Source: Rhizobium sp. (GTDB taxonomy: Bacteria > Pseudomonadota > Alphaproteobacteria > Rhizobiales > Rhizobiaceae). From it: a DNA stretch of 64,000 nt. The translations under genes were made by a program, and so were the position numbers. Location of the stretch: positions 62,001 to 126,000 of the forward strand of contig JAHHDR010000019.1 of NCBI GenBank assembly GCA_019739215.1. The letters run 5' to 3'. Below the pieces are notes generated by a model, which was not told where the DNA came from, ran no database searches, and saw nothing but the letters and a program-made list of their open reading frames with translations. This document shows, one piece after another, positions 27,894-36,167 of this stretch. Position 1 is the stretch's first letter. Every line of letters starts with the position of its first letter.

Positions 27894-28828
27894 GTATCCA
27901 GCAGGCCTCCCTTTCCTGGCGCGACCGCTTCGCGGGCTCGGGCGTCGCCCTGATGGTGGCATCGGTCACGGTCGCCCCGATGATCGACATTTTCGCCAAG
28001 CTGGCCACCGCCACAGTGCCGGCGGCCGAGATCACCCTGGGCCGCTTCATCGTGCAGGCGGCCCTGATGCTTCCCTTTGCGATGCTGCGCGGACGGGTCT
28101 TCAGCCGCTCGGTGAGGCATGCGAGCCTGCACCTGCTGCGCGGGCTGATCCTCACCATCGGCATGATCTCCTTCGTCTATGCCCTGAAGAGCATGCCGAT
28201 CGCCGACGCCATCGCCATCTTCTTCGTCGAGCCGGCCATCCTGACGCTGATGAGCGCCGTCTTCCTGCGCGAACAGATCGGCTGGAAGAAGATCGCCGCC
28301 TGCGCCACCGGCTTTGCCGGCGCGCTTCTGGTCATCCAGCCGAGCTTCTCGGAATTCGGGCTGATATCCCTGCTCCCCGTGGTCACGGCATTTACGGTGG
28401 CGACCTTCATTCTCATCACCCGCGCCCTGGCCCATATCGAGGACCCCTGGTCGATGCAGTTCCAATCGAGCTTCTGGGCAATTTTGGTGAGCGCGGCGAT
28501 CCTGCTCATCGGACAGGGCAGCGGCTCCGATATTATCGATCCGGTCATGCCGGATGCGCGCGCCCTGGTCCTGATGGCCTGCGTCGGCATGGCTGCGGCC
28601 TTGTCCGGCATTTTCGGCGCCTATGCCTACCGGGCCGCGCCCGCCTCGGTGCTGGCCCCGCTGCAGTATCTCGAGATCGTCTCGGCCGCCATCCTGGCCT
28701 ATTTCGTCTTCGGCGATTTCCCCGACGCGCTGAAATGGCTCGGCATTGCGATCATCGTTGCCTCGGGCGTATTCATCATCGTCAAGGGCGACCAGCCGCC
28801 AACGACCGTGCCCGACGCAGTGATTTGA
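27890..28828 (+). CDS. DMT-superfamily (EamA) transporter
   Basis: Ten-helix inner-membrane exporter of the drug/metabolite family, 312 residues. It opens VALMVASVTVAPMIDIFAKL and GRFIVQAALMLPFAML in the first EamA repeat. The second repeat includes SGIFGAYAYRAAPASVLAPLQYLEIVSAAI, and a charged C-terminus follows. The substrate is unknown. Translational coupling with the alpha/beta hydrolase gene suggests a shared pathway, for example removal of a hydrolysis product. Confidence 0.86.
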   Translation: MSIQQASLSWRDRFAGSGVALMVASVTVAPMIDIFAKLATATVPAAEITLGRFIVQAALMLPFAMLRGRVFSRSVRHASLHLLRGLILTIGMISFVYALKSMPIADAIAIFFVEPAILTLMSAVFLREQIGWKKIAACATGFAGALLVIQPSFSEFGLISLLPVVTAFTVATFILITRALAHIEDPWSMQFQSSFWAILVSAAILLIGQGSGSDIIDPVMPDARALVLMACVGMAAALSGIFGAYAYRAAPASVLAPLQYLEIVSAAILAYFVFGDFPDALKWLGIAIIVASGVFIIVKGDQPPTTVPDAVI

Positions 28829-28925
28829 GGCCGCGACCGGCCGGCCGGAGACGAAAAGGCCGGGAGCAGGACCAGGACGACGCGGGACGCGACGGGGCGT
28901 TCCGCCAATGGGGAGAAGAGCACGA

Positions 28926-30596
28926 ATGACGGCCGAACTGACGAAGAGAACCGGCGGGCAGTTGATTGTCGAGGCGCTGGCGGCCAATGGCGTGAAGCGC
29001 ATATCCTGCGTGCCGGGCGAAAGCTTCCTCGCCGTGCTCGACGCGCTGCACGACAGCGACATCGATGTCATGGTCTGCAGGCAGGAAGGCGGCGCGGCAA
29101 TGATGGCGGATTGTTGGGGGCGCCTGACCGGCGAACCCGGCATATGCTTCGTCACCCGCGGCCCGGGCGCCACCAATGCCAGTGCCGGACTGCATATCGC
29201 GCGCCAGGATTCCGTGCCGATGCTGCTGTTCATCGGCCAGGTACAGCGTGACGCCCGCGAGCGCGAGGCCTTCCAGGAGGTCGAGTATCGCCGGGCCTTC
29301 ACGGAATTCGCGAAATGGGTGGTCGACATCGACGATGCGGCCCGCATTCCGGAACTGGTCACCCGGGCCTTTGCCGTGGCCACCTCCGGACGGCCGGGAC
29401 CGGTGGTCATCGCGCTGCCCGAGGACATGCTGCGCGACATGGTCGAAGCGCCGAAGGCACGGCCATACGCGCCGGTTCTCACCCATCCCGGCCCGGCCCA
29501 GATCGCCGAACTCGGCCGCCGCCTCGAACAGGCCCGCAATCCACTGGTAATCCTCGGCGGAACCCGCTGGACCGAGCATGCGGTGAGAGAAATCGCTGCG
29601 TTTGCCGAGCGCTGGCAACTGCCCGTCACGTGCTCGTTCCGCCGGCAGATGCTGTTCGACCATCTCCATCCCAACTACGCCGGCGATGTCGGCATCGGCA
29701 TCAACCCGGCGCTGGCGGATGCGGTCCGGCACGCCGATCTCCTGCTGGTCGTCGGTGCGCGGCTCGGCGAAATGCCATCGTCGGGCTATAGCCTGCTCGA
29801 TATTCCCTATCCGCGCCAGACGCTGGTCCACATTCACGCCGATGCCTCTGAACTCGGCCGCGTCTATCGCCCGGACCTTGCGATCAACGCCGACTCCGCG
29901 AGCTTCGTCGCAGCCCTCTCCGGCCTTGGCCCGACCGCCGAACCGGCATGGGCCGAACGGACCCGGGCCCTCCATGCCAGCTATCTGGCGTGGTCGACAC
30001 CGCCGTCCTTAGGCCCCGGCGACGTGCAGATGGGTCCGATCATGGAGTGGCTCGAGGCAAATCTCGCGGTCGACGCCATCATGACAAACGGCGCCGGCAA
30101 CTATGCCACCTGGCTTCACCGCTTCCACCGCTTTCGCAAATTCGCGACCCAGGCGGCACCGACCTCCGGCTCCATGGGCTACGGGCTGCCCGCTGCCGTC
30201 GCGGCGAAGGCGCTTCATCGCGAACGCGAAGTCGTCTGCTTCGCCGGAGACGGCTGCTTCATGATGCACGGGCAGGAATTCGCCACAGCCGTCCGCTATG
30301 GCCTCCCGATCATCACGCTTGTCATCAACAATGGCATCTACGGCACGATCCGCATGCATCAGGAACGGGATTATCCCGGACGGGTGAGCGGCACGGGGCT
30401 GACCAATCCCGACTTCGCCGCCTACGCGCGCGCCTTCGGCGGTCACGGCGAGACGGTGGCCCGGACGGCCGACTTCGCGGACGCCTATCTGCGCGCCCGC
30501 GCGAGCGGCAAGCCGGCAATCATCGAGGTCAAGCTCGATCCCGAAGCGATCACGCCGAGCCGCACGTTGAGCCAGATCCGCGACGCCTCCAAGTGA
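28926..30596 (+). CDS. Thiamine-diphosphate-dependent enzyme, acetolactate synthase-like
   Basis: A 556-residue ThDP enzyme with the standard three domains. The N-terminal Pyr domain has the activating Glu in CRQEGGAAMMAD, the central domain resembles the FAD-binding fold (GGTRWTEHAVREIA), and the C-terminal PP domain has the ThDP/Mg motif GDGCFMMHGQEFATAVRYGLPIITLVINN. Regulatory subunits and other acetolactate-synthase genes are absent nearby, so it is probably a catabolic carboligase or decarboxylase, not the ilv enzyme. The ATG at 28926 follows GGGGAGAAGAGCACGA. Confidence 0.85.
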   Translation: MTAELTKRTGGQLIVEALAANGVKRISCVPGESFLAVLDALHDSDIDVMVCRQEGGAAMMADCWGRLTGEPGICFVTRGPGATNASAGLHIARQDSVPMLLFIGQVQRDAREREAFQEVEYRRAFTEFAKWVVDIDDAARIPELVTRAFAVATSGRPGPVVIALPEDMLRDMVEAPKARPYAPVLTHPGPAQIAELGRRLEQARNPLVILGGTRWTEHAVREIAAFAERWQLPVTCSFRRQMLFDHLHPNYAGDVGIGINPALADAVRHADLLLVVGARLGEMPSSGYSLLDIPYPRQTLVHIHADASELGRVYRPDLAINADSASFVAALSGLGPTAEPAWAERTRALHASYLAWSTPPSLGPGDVQMGPIMEWLEANLAVDAIMTNGAGNYATWLHRFHRFRKFATQAAPTSGSMGYGLPAAVAAKALHREREVVCFAGDGCFMMHGQEFATAVRYGLPIITLVINNGIYGTIRMHQERDYPGRVSGTGLTNPDFAAYARAFGGHGETVARTADFADAYLRARASGKPAIIEVKLDPEAITPSRTLSQIRDASK

Positions 30597-30654
30597 TGTC
30601 TCTGGAGGCGAAGCGGGCGCCCGGCGCCCCGGCCGGGTCGCGGCATCGGCCGAA

Positions 30655-30987
30655 TCAGCGCAGGTGCTGCGTCTGCTGGTAGATGATGGTAGACCGGTTG
30701 CCGGAGCGGCAATAGCCGAGCATCGGCTTGGGCAGTTCGTCCAGCGCATCGACCATCTCGCGCACGGCATCGCCCGTCGGCGCACCGCTGACGGGTATGT
30801 GGCGCACCTCGAGCCCCAGCGCCTGCGCGCGCGCACTGATTTCCGCATAGTCCGGCTGGCCGGGATCCTCGCGATCCGGGCGGTGGCAGACGATGGACTT
30901 GAAGCCCATGTCCTTGATTTCGCCGAGATCCTCGACCGCGATCTGCGCGGTCACCGCATATTCCTCGTTGATCGGCCGGATGTTCAT
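30655..30987 (-). CDS. DUF442/TIGR01244 phosphatase-like protein
   Basis: A 110-residue protein of the beta-lactamase-hydrolase-like phosphatase family, with a rhodanese/dual-specificity-phosphatase-like fold. It shows FKSIVCHRPDREDPGQP, HIPVSG and the Cys loop GYCRSGNRST, which is the C-x3-G-x-R type active site. In some bacteria the domain is linked to sulfide-metabolism enzymes (persulfide dioxygenase). No such partner is seen here. GAGG lies 5 nt before the ATG. Confidence 0.85.
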   Translation of the reverse strand: MNIRPINEEYAVTAQIAVEDLGEIKDMGFKSIVCHRPDREDPGQPDYAEISARAQALGLEVRHIPVSGAPTGDAVREMVDALDELPKPMLGYCRSGNRSTIIYQQTQHLR

Positions 30988-31042
30988 TACGTCCTCACTC
31001 GTCCCGTTTCTCTACAGTGCCTGCTGACCTGTGGCCCGCCGG

Positions 31043-31879
31043 TCACTGAAAACTGAAGCTCAGCCGGTAGATACGGAATTCCCCGGGAGCGAGCAAGGGC
31101 ATGAGCCCGGCCTCGCTCAGTTCGCCGCGCTTCATCCAGGGATGGGAAACCGGTTCGATGCCGAGCACATGGGCGGGCGAGGCCTGGTTGCGCCACATCT
31201 GCAGGTGGGACAGCGTGTCGGTGGCGAACCGGACATGCAGCGACTTGCCGCCCAACGGCGCGATCGGTCCCAGCACCACCCGCGCGAACTCGTCGCCGGG
31301 CTCGGTTCTGGCAGGCACGCAGAACACGTGGCCGTCGCCTTCCCCGAAAGTCCAGCTCATGCCGCCAGCATCGAACATGCTGCCTGACAGCATCGTCTCG
31401 TCGTCGAAGAGGTGCGCACCGATATTCATGTGGTACATCAGCATCGGCGGAAACTTCTGTTGCCCGATATTGGTCAGGCGATCGACCAGCATGACCTCGC
31501 CGGTCGCGCCGTCCATCCGCCATGTCCTTAGAATTTCGGCCTCGCCGCCCTGCGCCATCCGCACGATGATCCGGGCAATCACCTCTTCCGTGGTCTCCGC
31601 GCGGTCGTGTGCGATGATCTCCGGCCTGGTCGCGGCCATGGAGCCGTGCAGCGGGTATTTGCGACCGCTGCTGCCGGCGATCGGCTCCGGGTGGCGTATG
31701 TGATCGGGTCCGCAGGTGAAGAGGAAGCCGCCGACCGCATGCAGGATGCGCGGGTCGCCATCGTCAGGGACGGCCCGACCCGGCGAGAGTTCGACGCCAT
31801 CGAGACGGCACGAGCCGATGTCGAGTGCCGACGTGAGGTCGAGTTGCAGGTCGGGGCCGGCCCCATTGTGAAATCTCAT
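31043..31879 (-). CDS. Aldose 1-epimerase-like protein (DUF4432)
   Basis: Predicted galactose-mutarotase-fold sugar-binding protein of 278 residues, starting MRFHNGAGPDL. Family features include ILHAVGGFLFTCGPDH, YPLHGSMAATRPEI, YHMNIGAHLF and IEPVSHPWMKRGE. DUF4432 members are thought to be sugar epimerases or isomerases, but the substrate is unknown. A GGGGG ribosome site favours the ATG at 31879. An in-frame ATG at 31924 would add 15 residues. Confidence 0.78.
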   Translation of the reverse strand: MRFHNGAGPDLQLDLTSALDIGSCRLDGVELSPGRAVPDDGDPRILHAVGGFLFTCGPDHIRHPEPIAGSSGRKYPLHGSMAATRPEIIAHDRAETTEEVIARIIVRMAQGGEAEILRTWRMDGATGEVMLVDRLTNIGQQKFPPMLMYHMNIGAHLFDDETMLSGSMFDAGGMSWTFGEGDGHVFCVPARTEPGDEFARVVLGPIAPLGGKSLHVRFATDTLSHLQMWRNQASPAHVLGIEPVSHPWMKRGELSEAGLMPLLAPGEFRIYRLSFSFQ

Positions 31880-32090
31880 CAAATGCCCCCGTAAGTGCCC
31901 CGTCAAGGATTCGCCGGCGAACATAGCTCAGAAGCGCGTGGTCGTCTCTTGGCCCGCCCTGATTTTCGAGCATTCACCTGATTTTTACCCTTCGTTCACG
32001 CTGGGTTTAGAAATTCCACAATAGAGTCAAAATTCACGTGTTTGCCTCGTGGCCAACGGAACTCCTCTGCTCTTGAAGACTTGGATCGAG

Positions 32091-33518
32091 ATGACACTCA
32101 GACTGTTTGCCGCATCGCTTCTCACCGTCGCCCTCTTGGGCTCGACCGCGCTTGCCCAGGATTATTTCACCGATACAGAGGGCAGGGTTCTGGTGACGCC
32201 GGAGGGCGAACTGCTCGATTACATCCCGGATGCTGCCGACGTGGTGGTCAAGGTCAACCGCCGGGGCCAGAAGGTGCTGATCGACCACTATGGCAATATC
32301 GTTGCCACCGAAATATCGGCTGGCCAGTATCTGGATAACCGGACGACCCGCCGGGAGAATTTCGGCGACCCGCAGGATGCGGCAAGGCTTCCGGGCGTCG
32401 ATGACTTCGCAACCCGCGAACGCTATCCTGCGCAGTCCCGCACAGAAGACGACTTTTTCCCCGAACGCCCCGAGAACGACGACCTCTCCGGCACCACCGG
32501 GTCTGTTCCCGACGCGCGACGTGATGACGGCGTGTTCGAGGACCAGTCCTTGCCAGGCGATGGGATCAGGAACGACAATCTCGGCCAGGACGATCTGGCC
32601 GCGATCGACCCGAATACCGAAATCATCGAGGAAAAGCCGGCGATCGAACCCGACATCACGCTTGATGGCAAGAAGTCGAAGTTCGAGATCACCGCCCTGC
32701 AGGTGTTTCTCGACCGCGAAGGCGCCTCTCCCGGCGTCATCGACGGCAAGATGGGGTCGAACGTCTCCAAGGCGATCCGGGCCTATGAGAAGATCACCGG
32801 CGAGACGCTGGACCCCAACAATTCGGAGGACATCCTGACCCGGCTCGGGATCAATGGCGGCTTGCCGGTTATGAGCTACGAGATCACGTCGGCGGACGCC
32901 GCCGGCCCCTATGTCGCTGCGATCCCCGAGGACTATTCACTCAAGGCCCAGTTGCCGTCGCTTGCCTATACTAGCGTCACCGAAGCGCTGGCCGAGAAGT
33001 TCCACATGGACGAGAACTATCTCAAGGAACTCAATCCGGGCGTCGACTTCACCATTCCCGGCACACGTATCAAGGTGATCAATCCGGGCACGGAACGCAA
33101 GGGGACGGTGTCAAGGATCGTCGCCGACAAGGCACGCAAGCAGCTCTACGCCTATGACGACGCCGGCCAGTTGATCGCAGCCTATCCGGCGTCGATCGGT
33201 TCGAGCGACACGCCCTCTCCCTCCGGCCTGCACGCCGTCGAGCGTATCGCCTTCGACCCCAACTATACTTACAATCCCAAGATCAATTTCCAGCAGGGCA
33301 GCAATACCAAGGTGCTGACCATCCCCCCTGGCCCGAACGGCCCGGTGGGCACGGTATGGATCGCGCTCGACAAGCCGACCTATGGCATTCACGGCACGCC
33401 GGACCCCTCCCGCATCGGCCGCTCGCAAAGCCATGGGTGCGTCCGGCTGACGAACTGGGACGCGACCGAGCTTGCCAAGATGGTCAAACCGGGCGTGATG
33501 GTCGAATTTATCGACTGA
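32091..33518 (+). CDS. Periplasmic L,D-transpeptidase (YkuD) with peptidoglycan-binding domain
   Basis: Forms L,D cross-links in peptidoglycan or anchors proteins to it. The 475-residue protein has a Sec signal peptide (LRLFAASLLTVALLGSTALAQ), a disordered acidic linker, and a PG_binding_1 domain (about 205-255: LQVFLDREGASPGVIDGKMGSNVSKAIRAYE). A LysM-like stretch may follow. The YkuD domain carries the active site IHGTPDPSRIGRSQSHGCVRLTNWD, in which the Cys is the nucleophile and the upstream His pairs with it. The ATG at 32091 begins the signal peptide. A GTG 14 codons upstream is less likely. Confidence 0.92.
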   Translation: MTLRLFAASLLTVALLGSTALAQDYFTDTEGRVLVTPEGELLDYIPDAADVVVKVNRRGQKVLIDHYGNIVATEISAGQYLDNRTTRRENFGDPQDAARLPGVDDFATRERYPAQSRTEDDFFPERPENDDLSGTTGSVPDARRDDGVFEDQSLPGDGIRNDNLGQDDLAAIDPNTEIIEEKPAIEPDITLDGKKSKFEITALQVFLDREGASPGVIDGKMGSNVSKAIRAYEKITGETLDPNNSEDILTRLGINGGLPVMSYEITSADAAGPYVAAIPEDYSLKAQLPSLAYTSVTEALAEKFHMDENYLKELNPGVDFTIPGTRIKVINPGTERKGTVSRIVADKARKQLYAYDDAGQLIAAYPASIGSSDTPSPSGLHAVERIAFDPNYTYNPKINFQQGSNTKVLTIPPGPNGPVGTVWIALDKPTYGIHGTPDPSRIGRSQSHGCVRLTNWDATELAKMVKPGVMVEFID

Positions 33519-33624
33519 AGTCACCCGTCCACAGGCTCCACTGAGCAAACTACATCGCATTCAATGCAACTTCCGGGAATCATTGGCGAGTTTCCCGGCA
33601 GAGCGATTTTCTTCGCGTCATGGT

Positions 33625-33647
33625 GTTAACCTTTCGTTAAGGTTAAC
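33625..33647. promoter_or_regulatory. CtrA-like site within a 9-bp inverted repeat
   Basis: GTTAACCTT and AAGGTTAAC form a perfect stem around TCGTT. The minus strand of 33625-33640 is TTAACGAAAGGTTAAC, an exact TTAA-N7-TTAAC match. It is about 180 bp before the oxoamine synthase start. Motif evidence only. Confidence 0.45.
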
Positions 33648-33731
33648 AGACGACGAATGGCTGCATCGGTACGATACGCAATCGTTTCAAGTTGACTAAA
33701 GTTTATGCTTTGTTAATCTTTTTAAACGTTT

Positions 33732-33744
33732 AGACAAATTGTCT
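33732..33744. promoter_or_regulatory. 13-bp palindrome upstream of the oxoamine synthase gene
   Basis: AGACAA-A-TTGTCT has perfect 6-bp arms around a central A, 84 bp before the ATG at 33829. A further TTGTCTC half lies at 33786-33792. The binding protein is unknown. Confidence 0.4.
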
Positions 33745-33828
33745 CGAACCAGCGTGAGGTGGGGAGCACGCCACGGGAACGAAATTTGTCTCAAGCGCAA
33801 GTGGTAACCGAGTGCGGCAGGGAACTCC

Positions 33829-35208
33829 ATGGCAATGTTCGACGATATACCCGACCAACTGAGGACCAGTCTTCCTGCGGTTGAAAAACAGACTTTTCCT
33901 GTCAATCTACTTGAGCGTTGGGAACAGCCCGGCATCTGGTGGCAGGAACGGGTAGAACACAAGATCGATCCCTATCAGAAATACTCTACGACCCGCGTGA
34001 GCAACTTCATCGAAGGCGCGCATCGGGACGGGACACCCTTCCAGGGCCACAATTTCGCGAGCCAGGATTATCTCTCGCTTGCATCGCATCCGGACCTGAT
34101 AAAGGCGGCGATCGCGGCAATCGAGACTTACGGCCTTCACAGCGCCGGATCAGCGGCGCTGATGGGCAACACCGCCCTGTCGGTTGCGCTGGAAGAGCGA
34201 CTGGCCACTTTCCTCGGCTATGACGACGTGGTGGTCTTCCCCATCGGCTGGGCCGCCGGCTACGGCGCGGTGAAGACCCTGGTCAAGCCGCAGGACCATG
34301 TCGTGATCGACATCCTCGCCCACGCCTGCCTGCAGGAATCCGCGCACGACGCCACCGAGAACGTTCATGTTCATTCGCATATGAATGCGCGGGCGATCGA
34401 AAGCCGGCTGGCCCGCATTCGGCGCGAAGACGAGACCTGCGGCATCCTCGTCGTCACCGAGACGCTGTTCTCCATGGACAGCGACTTTCCCAATATCGCG
34501 GCCATCCAGGAGATTTGCCACCGCTTCAATGCGACACTGCTCGTCGACTGCGCCCATGATCTGGGAGCACTCGGCGCCACGGGGCGCGGTAAGCTCGAAG
34601 ACTTCGACATGATCGGCAAGGTCGACATTCTCGTCGGCGCCTTCTCAAAGAGCTTTGCCTCCATGGGCGGCTTCGTCGCCACCAACAGCAAGGGCTTCCG
34701 CTTCGGCCTTCGCGGCCAGTGCGGCCCCTCGACCTTCACCAATGCGATGTCACCGGTACAGGCCGCAACCGTTCTCGCAGCACTCGACCTGGTCGAAAGC
34801 CCTGAAGGCAAGGAACGCCGCGACCGGCTGATGCACAACGCGCTCCGTCTTCGCGCCGGTCTCGAGGCCGCAGGCTTCGAGGTGCTGGGCAAGCCCAGCG
34901 CCATCGTACCCATGCTGATCGGCGATATTCTGCTCGCCCGACTGATGACCCGCTATGCGGTCGAGTTCGGCGGCATCGTCAATCTGGTCGAACATCCCGC
35001 CGTCGCACGAAATGCGTGCCGCTGGCGGCTGCAGGTCATGGCGGACCACACCGACGCGCAGATCGACGCGCTGGTCGAGATCGCGGAAAAGTCGCGCGAG
35101 ATGGCCGAGATGCATGTCGAGTGGCTGTCGGCCAACGACAATCGCGGCCTCGAGCCAGCTGCCCTGCCCGCAGCGGCCGAAGCCAAGGTTGCAGCAGCCG
35201 CGGAGTAG
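33829..35208 (+). CDS. Alpha-oxoamine synthase-family PLP enzyme (KBL/BioF/CqsA-like)
   Basis: PLP enzyme predicted to condense an amino acid with an acyl-CoA. The 459-residue chain has the fold-type I core: HNFASQDYLSLASHPDL, YGLHSAGSAALMGNT, DILAHACLQES, ETLFSMDSDF, Asp240 (LLVDCAHDLGALG, pyridine-N contact) and the PLP lysine Lys274 (GAFSKSFASMGGFVA). The N-terminus has about 45 extra residues and the C-terminus an Ala/Glu-rich tail, so it is longer than BioF or KBL (about 390). The SH-x2-LE part of the first loop reads ALSVALE here. No biotin or threonine genes are near. The next gene encodes a LuxR-type receptor, so a signal-synthase role such as CqsA deserves thought. Confidence 0.8.
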   Translation: MAMFDDIPDQLRTSLPAVEKQTFPVNLLERWEQPGIWWQERVEHKIDPYQKYSTTRVSNFIEGAHRDGTPFQGHNFASQDYLSLASHPDLIKAAIAAIETYGLHSAGSAALMGNTALSVALEERLATFLGYDDVVVFPIGWAAGYGAVKTLVKPQDHVVIDILAHACLQESAHDATENVHVHSHMNARAIESRLARIRREDETCGILVVTETLFSMDSDFPNIAAIQEICHRFNATLLVDCAHDLGALGATGRGKLEDFDMIGKVDILVGAFSKSFASMGGFVATNSKGFRFGLRGQCGPSTFTNAMSPVQAATVLAALDLVESPEGKERRDRLMHNALRLRAGLEAAGFEVLGKPSAIVPMLIGDILLARLMTRYAVEFGGIVNLVEHPAVARNACRWRLQVMADHTDAQIDALVEIAEKSREMAEMHVEWLSANDNRGLEPAALPAAAEAKVAAAAE

Positions 35209-35334
35209 AATCCGGTCTGGAGTCGAACACGGAATATTGCTCCGGCAACAGGCGACAGCCAGTTGCCGGAGTTTGTCGTCTTGAAGGCGCTATCGCGCCG
35301 TACTATTCATTGGCCACGGACTTGATTAAAGTCT

Positions 35335-36119
35335 ATGAAGACCTGCAGGCCTCGATATCGCGAAGTAGCACGCGACTATAGATTGCAGGAACGCCGATTG
35401 ATCAACGTTTATTCATCATCGGCGGCCATCAGCGACATCATGCAAGCGAAAACATCTGCTGGCATCATTGCCAGCTTCCGCCGATTTGCAGATCAGTACC
35501 ACATTGATACCTTTACCAGCGGCGAGATCGACACGAACATTCGTCGGCGCGCAGTGTTTCACGCGATGGAGTGGCCGGATCGCTGGCGGAACTACTATTT
35601 CCAGTCCGGGCTGCTGGAGCGCGACCCGTTGATCGAGGCCCTGCCGCTGATGGACCGCGCGTTTACCTGGGATGAACTCAGGGCACGGCGCGCGCTCAGT
35701 CATGCGGAACAGACGCCCTGAACAAGGTTGCCACCGAGGGCTGGGTCGACGGCCTCGTCGTGCCGATGCACCGTGGCGGCACGCATTACGGCCTGGTCAG
35801 TCTCGTGGCGCTGAACCACCACATTTCTCCGACGGAAAAGCAGCATCTCGAGGCCGTCAGCGTGGTCTTTCACGAACGGCTTCGCAACTTGGTTCCGAGG
35901 GAAGGCTTCCGCATCCCGCCTGCCGGTCTGACACCGCGGGAGATCGACTGCATCAAGCTGATCGTGGAAGGACTATCCGACGCCGCCGCCGCCGAAGTCC
36001 TCGGCATCAAGAGCTCGACGGTGCACGAGCATGTCGAACGGGCCAAGATGAAACTGCAGGCACGCAACCGCGCCGAACTTGCCGCCATCGCGGTCGGCTT
36101 CGGCATTGTCAGCCGCTGA
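35335..36119 (+). pseudogene. LuxR-family autoinducer-binding regulator, frameshifted
   Basis: Intended product: a LuxR/TraR-type transcription factor. The first frame holds the ligand domain with Trp84, Tyr88, Asp97, Pro98 and Trp112, in the same spacing as TraR W57, Y61, D70, P71 and W85. It stops after HAEQTP at about 35721. The rest continues in another frame from LNKVATEGWVDG to the GerE helix-turn-helix (LTPREIDCIKLIVEGLSDAAAAEVLGI). Adding one base near 35716 restores the reading and puts Gly at the TraR G113 position, so the lesion is a one-base deletion. The true start may be the TTG at 35398, which has AGGAA upstream. Confidence 0.87.
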
Positions 36120-36135
36120 GACCGGAAAATCGGAC

Positions 36136-36158
36136 GGGCCCGCCTGCGCGGCAGGCCC
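36136..36158. terminator. Hairpin between convergent luxR-type and alcohol dehydrogenase genes
   Basis: GGGCC-C-GCC pairs with GGC-A-GGCCC around TGCGC, in the 48-bp gap between the two converging genes. There is no T tract on either side, so function as a shared terminator is only likely. Confidence 0.4.
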
Positions 36159-36167
36159 TGTCACCGT

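Larger units (their letters stand above)
33519..33828. promoter_or_regulatory. Intergenic region upstream of the alpha-oxoamine synthase gene
   Basis: 310 bp without a gene. It is AT-rich in the middle and contains a CtrA-like site in a 9-bp inverted repeat (33625-33647) and a 13-bp palindrome AGACAA-A-TTGTCT (33732-33744). TTGTCTC recurs at 33786-33792. These are probable control elements of the oxoamine synthase gene. Confidence 0.55.

Noticed and set aside
27839-29975. Long minus-strand ORFs (up to 611 codons) opposite the DMT and ThDP-enzyme genes
   Set aside because: The plus-strand genes have complete family motifs. The minus-strand products are low-complexity and overlap three unrelated genes.
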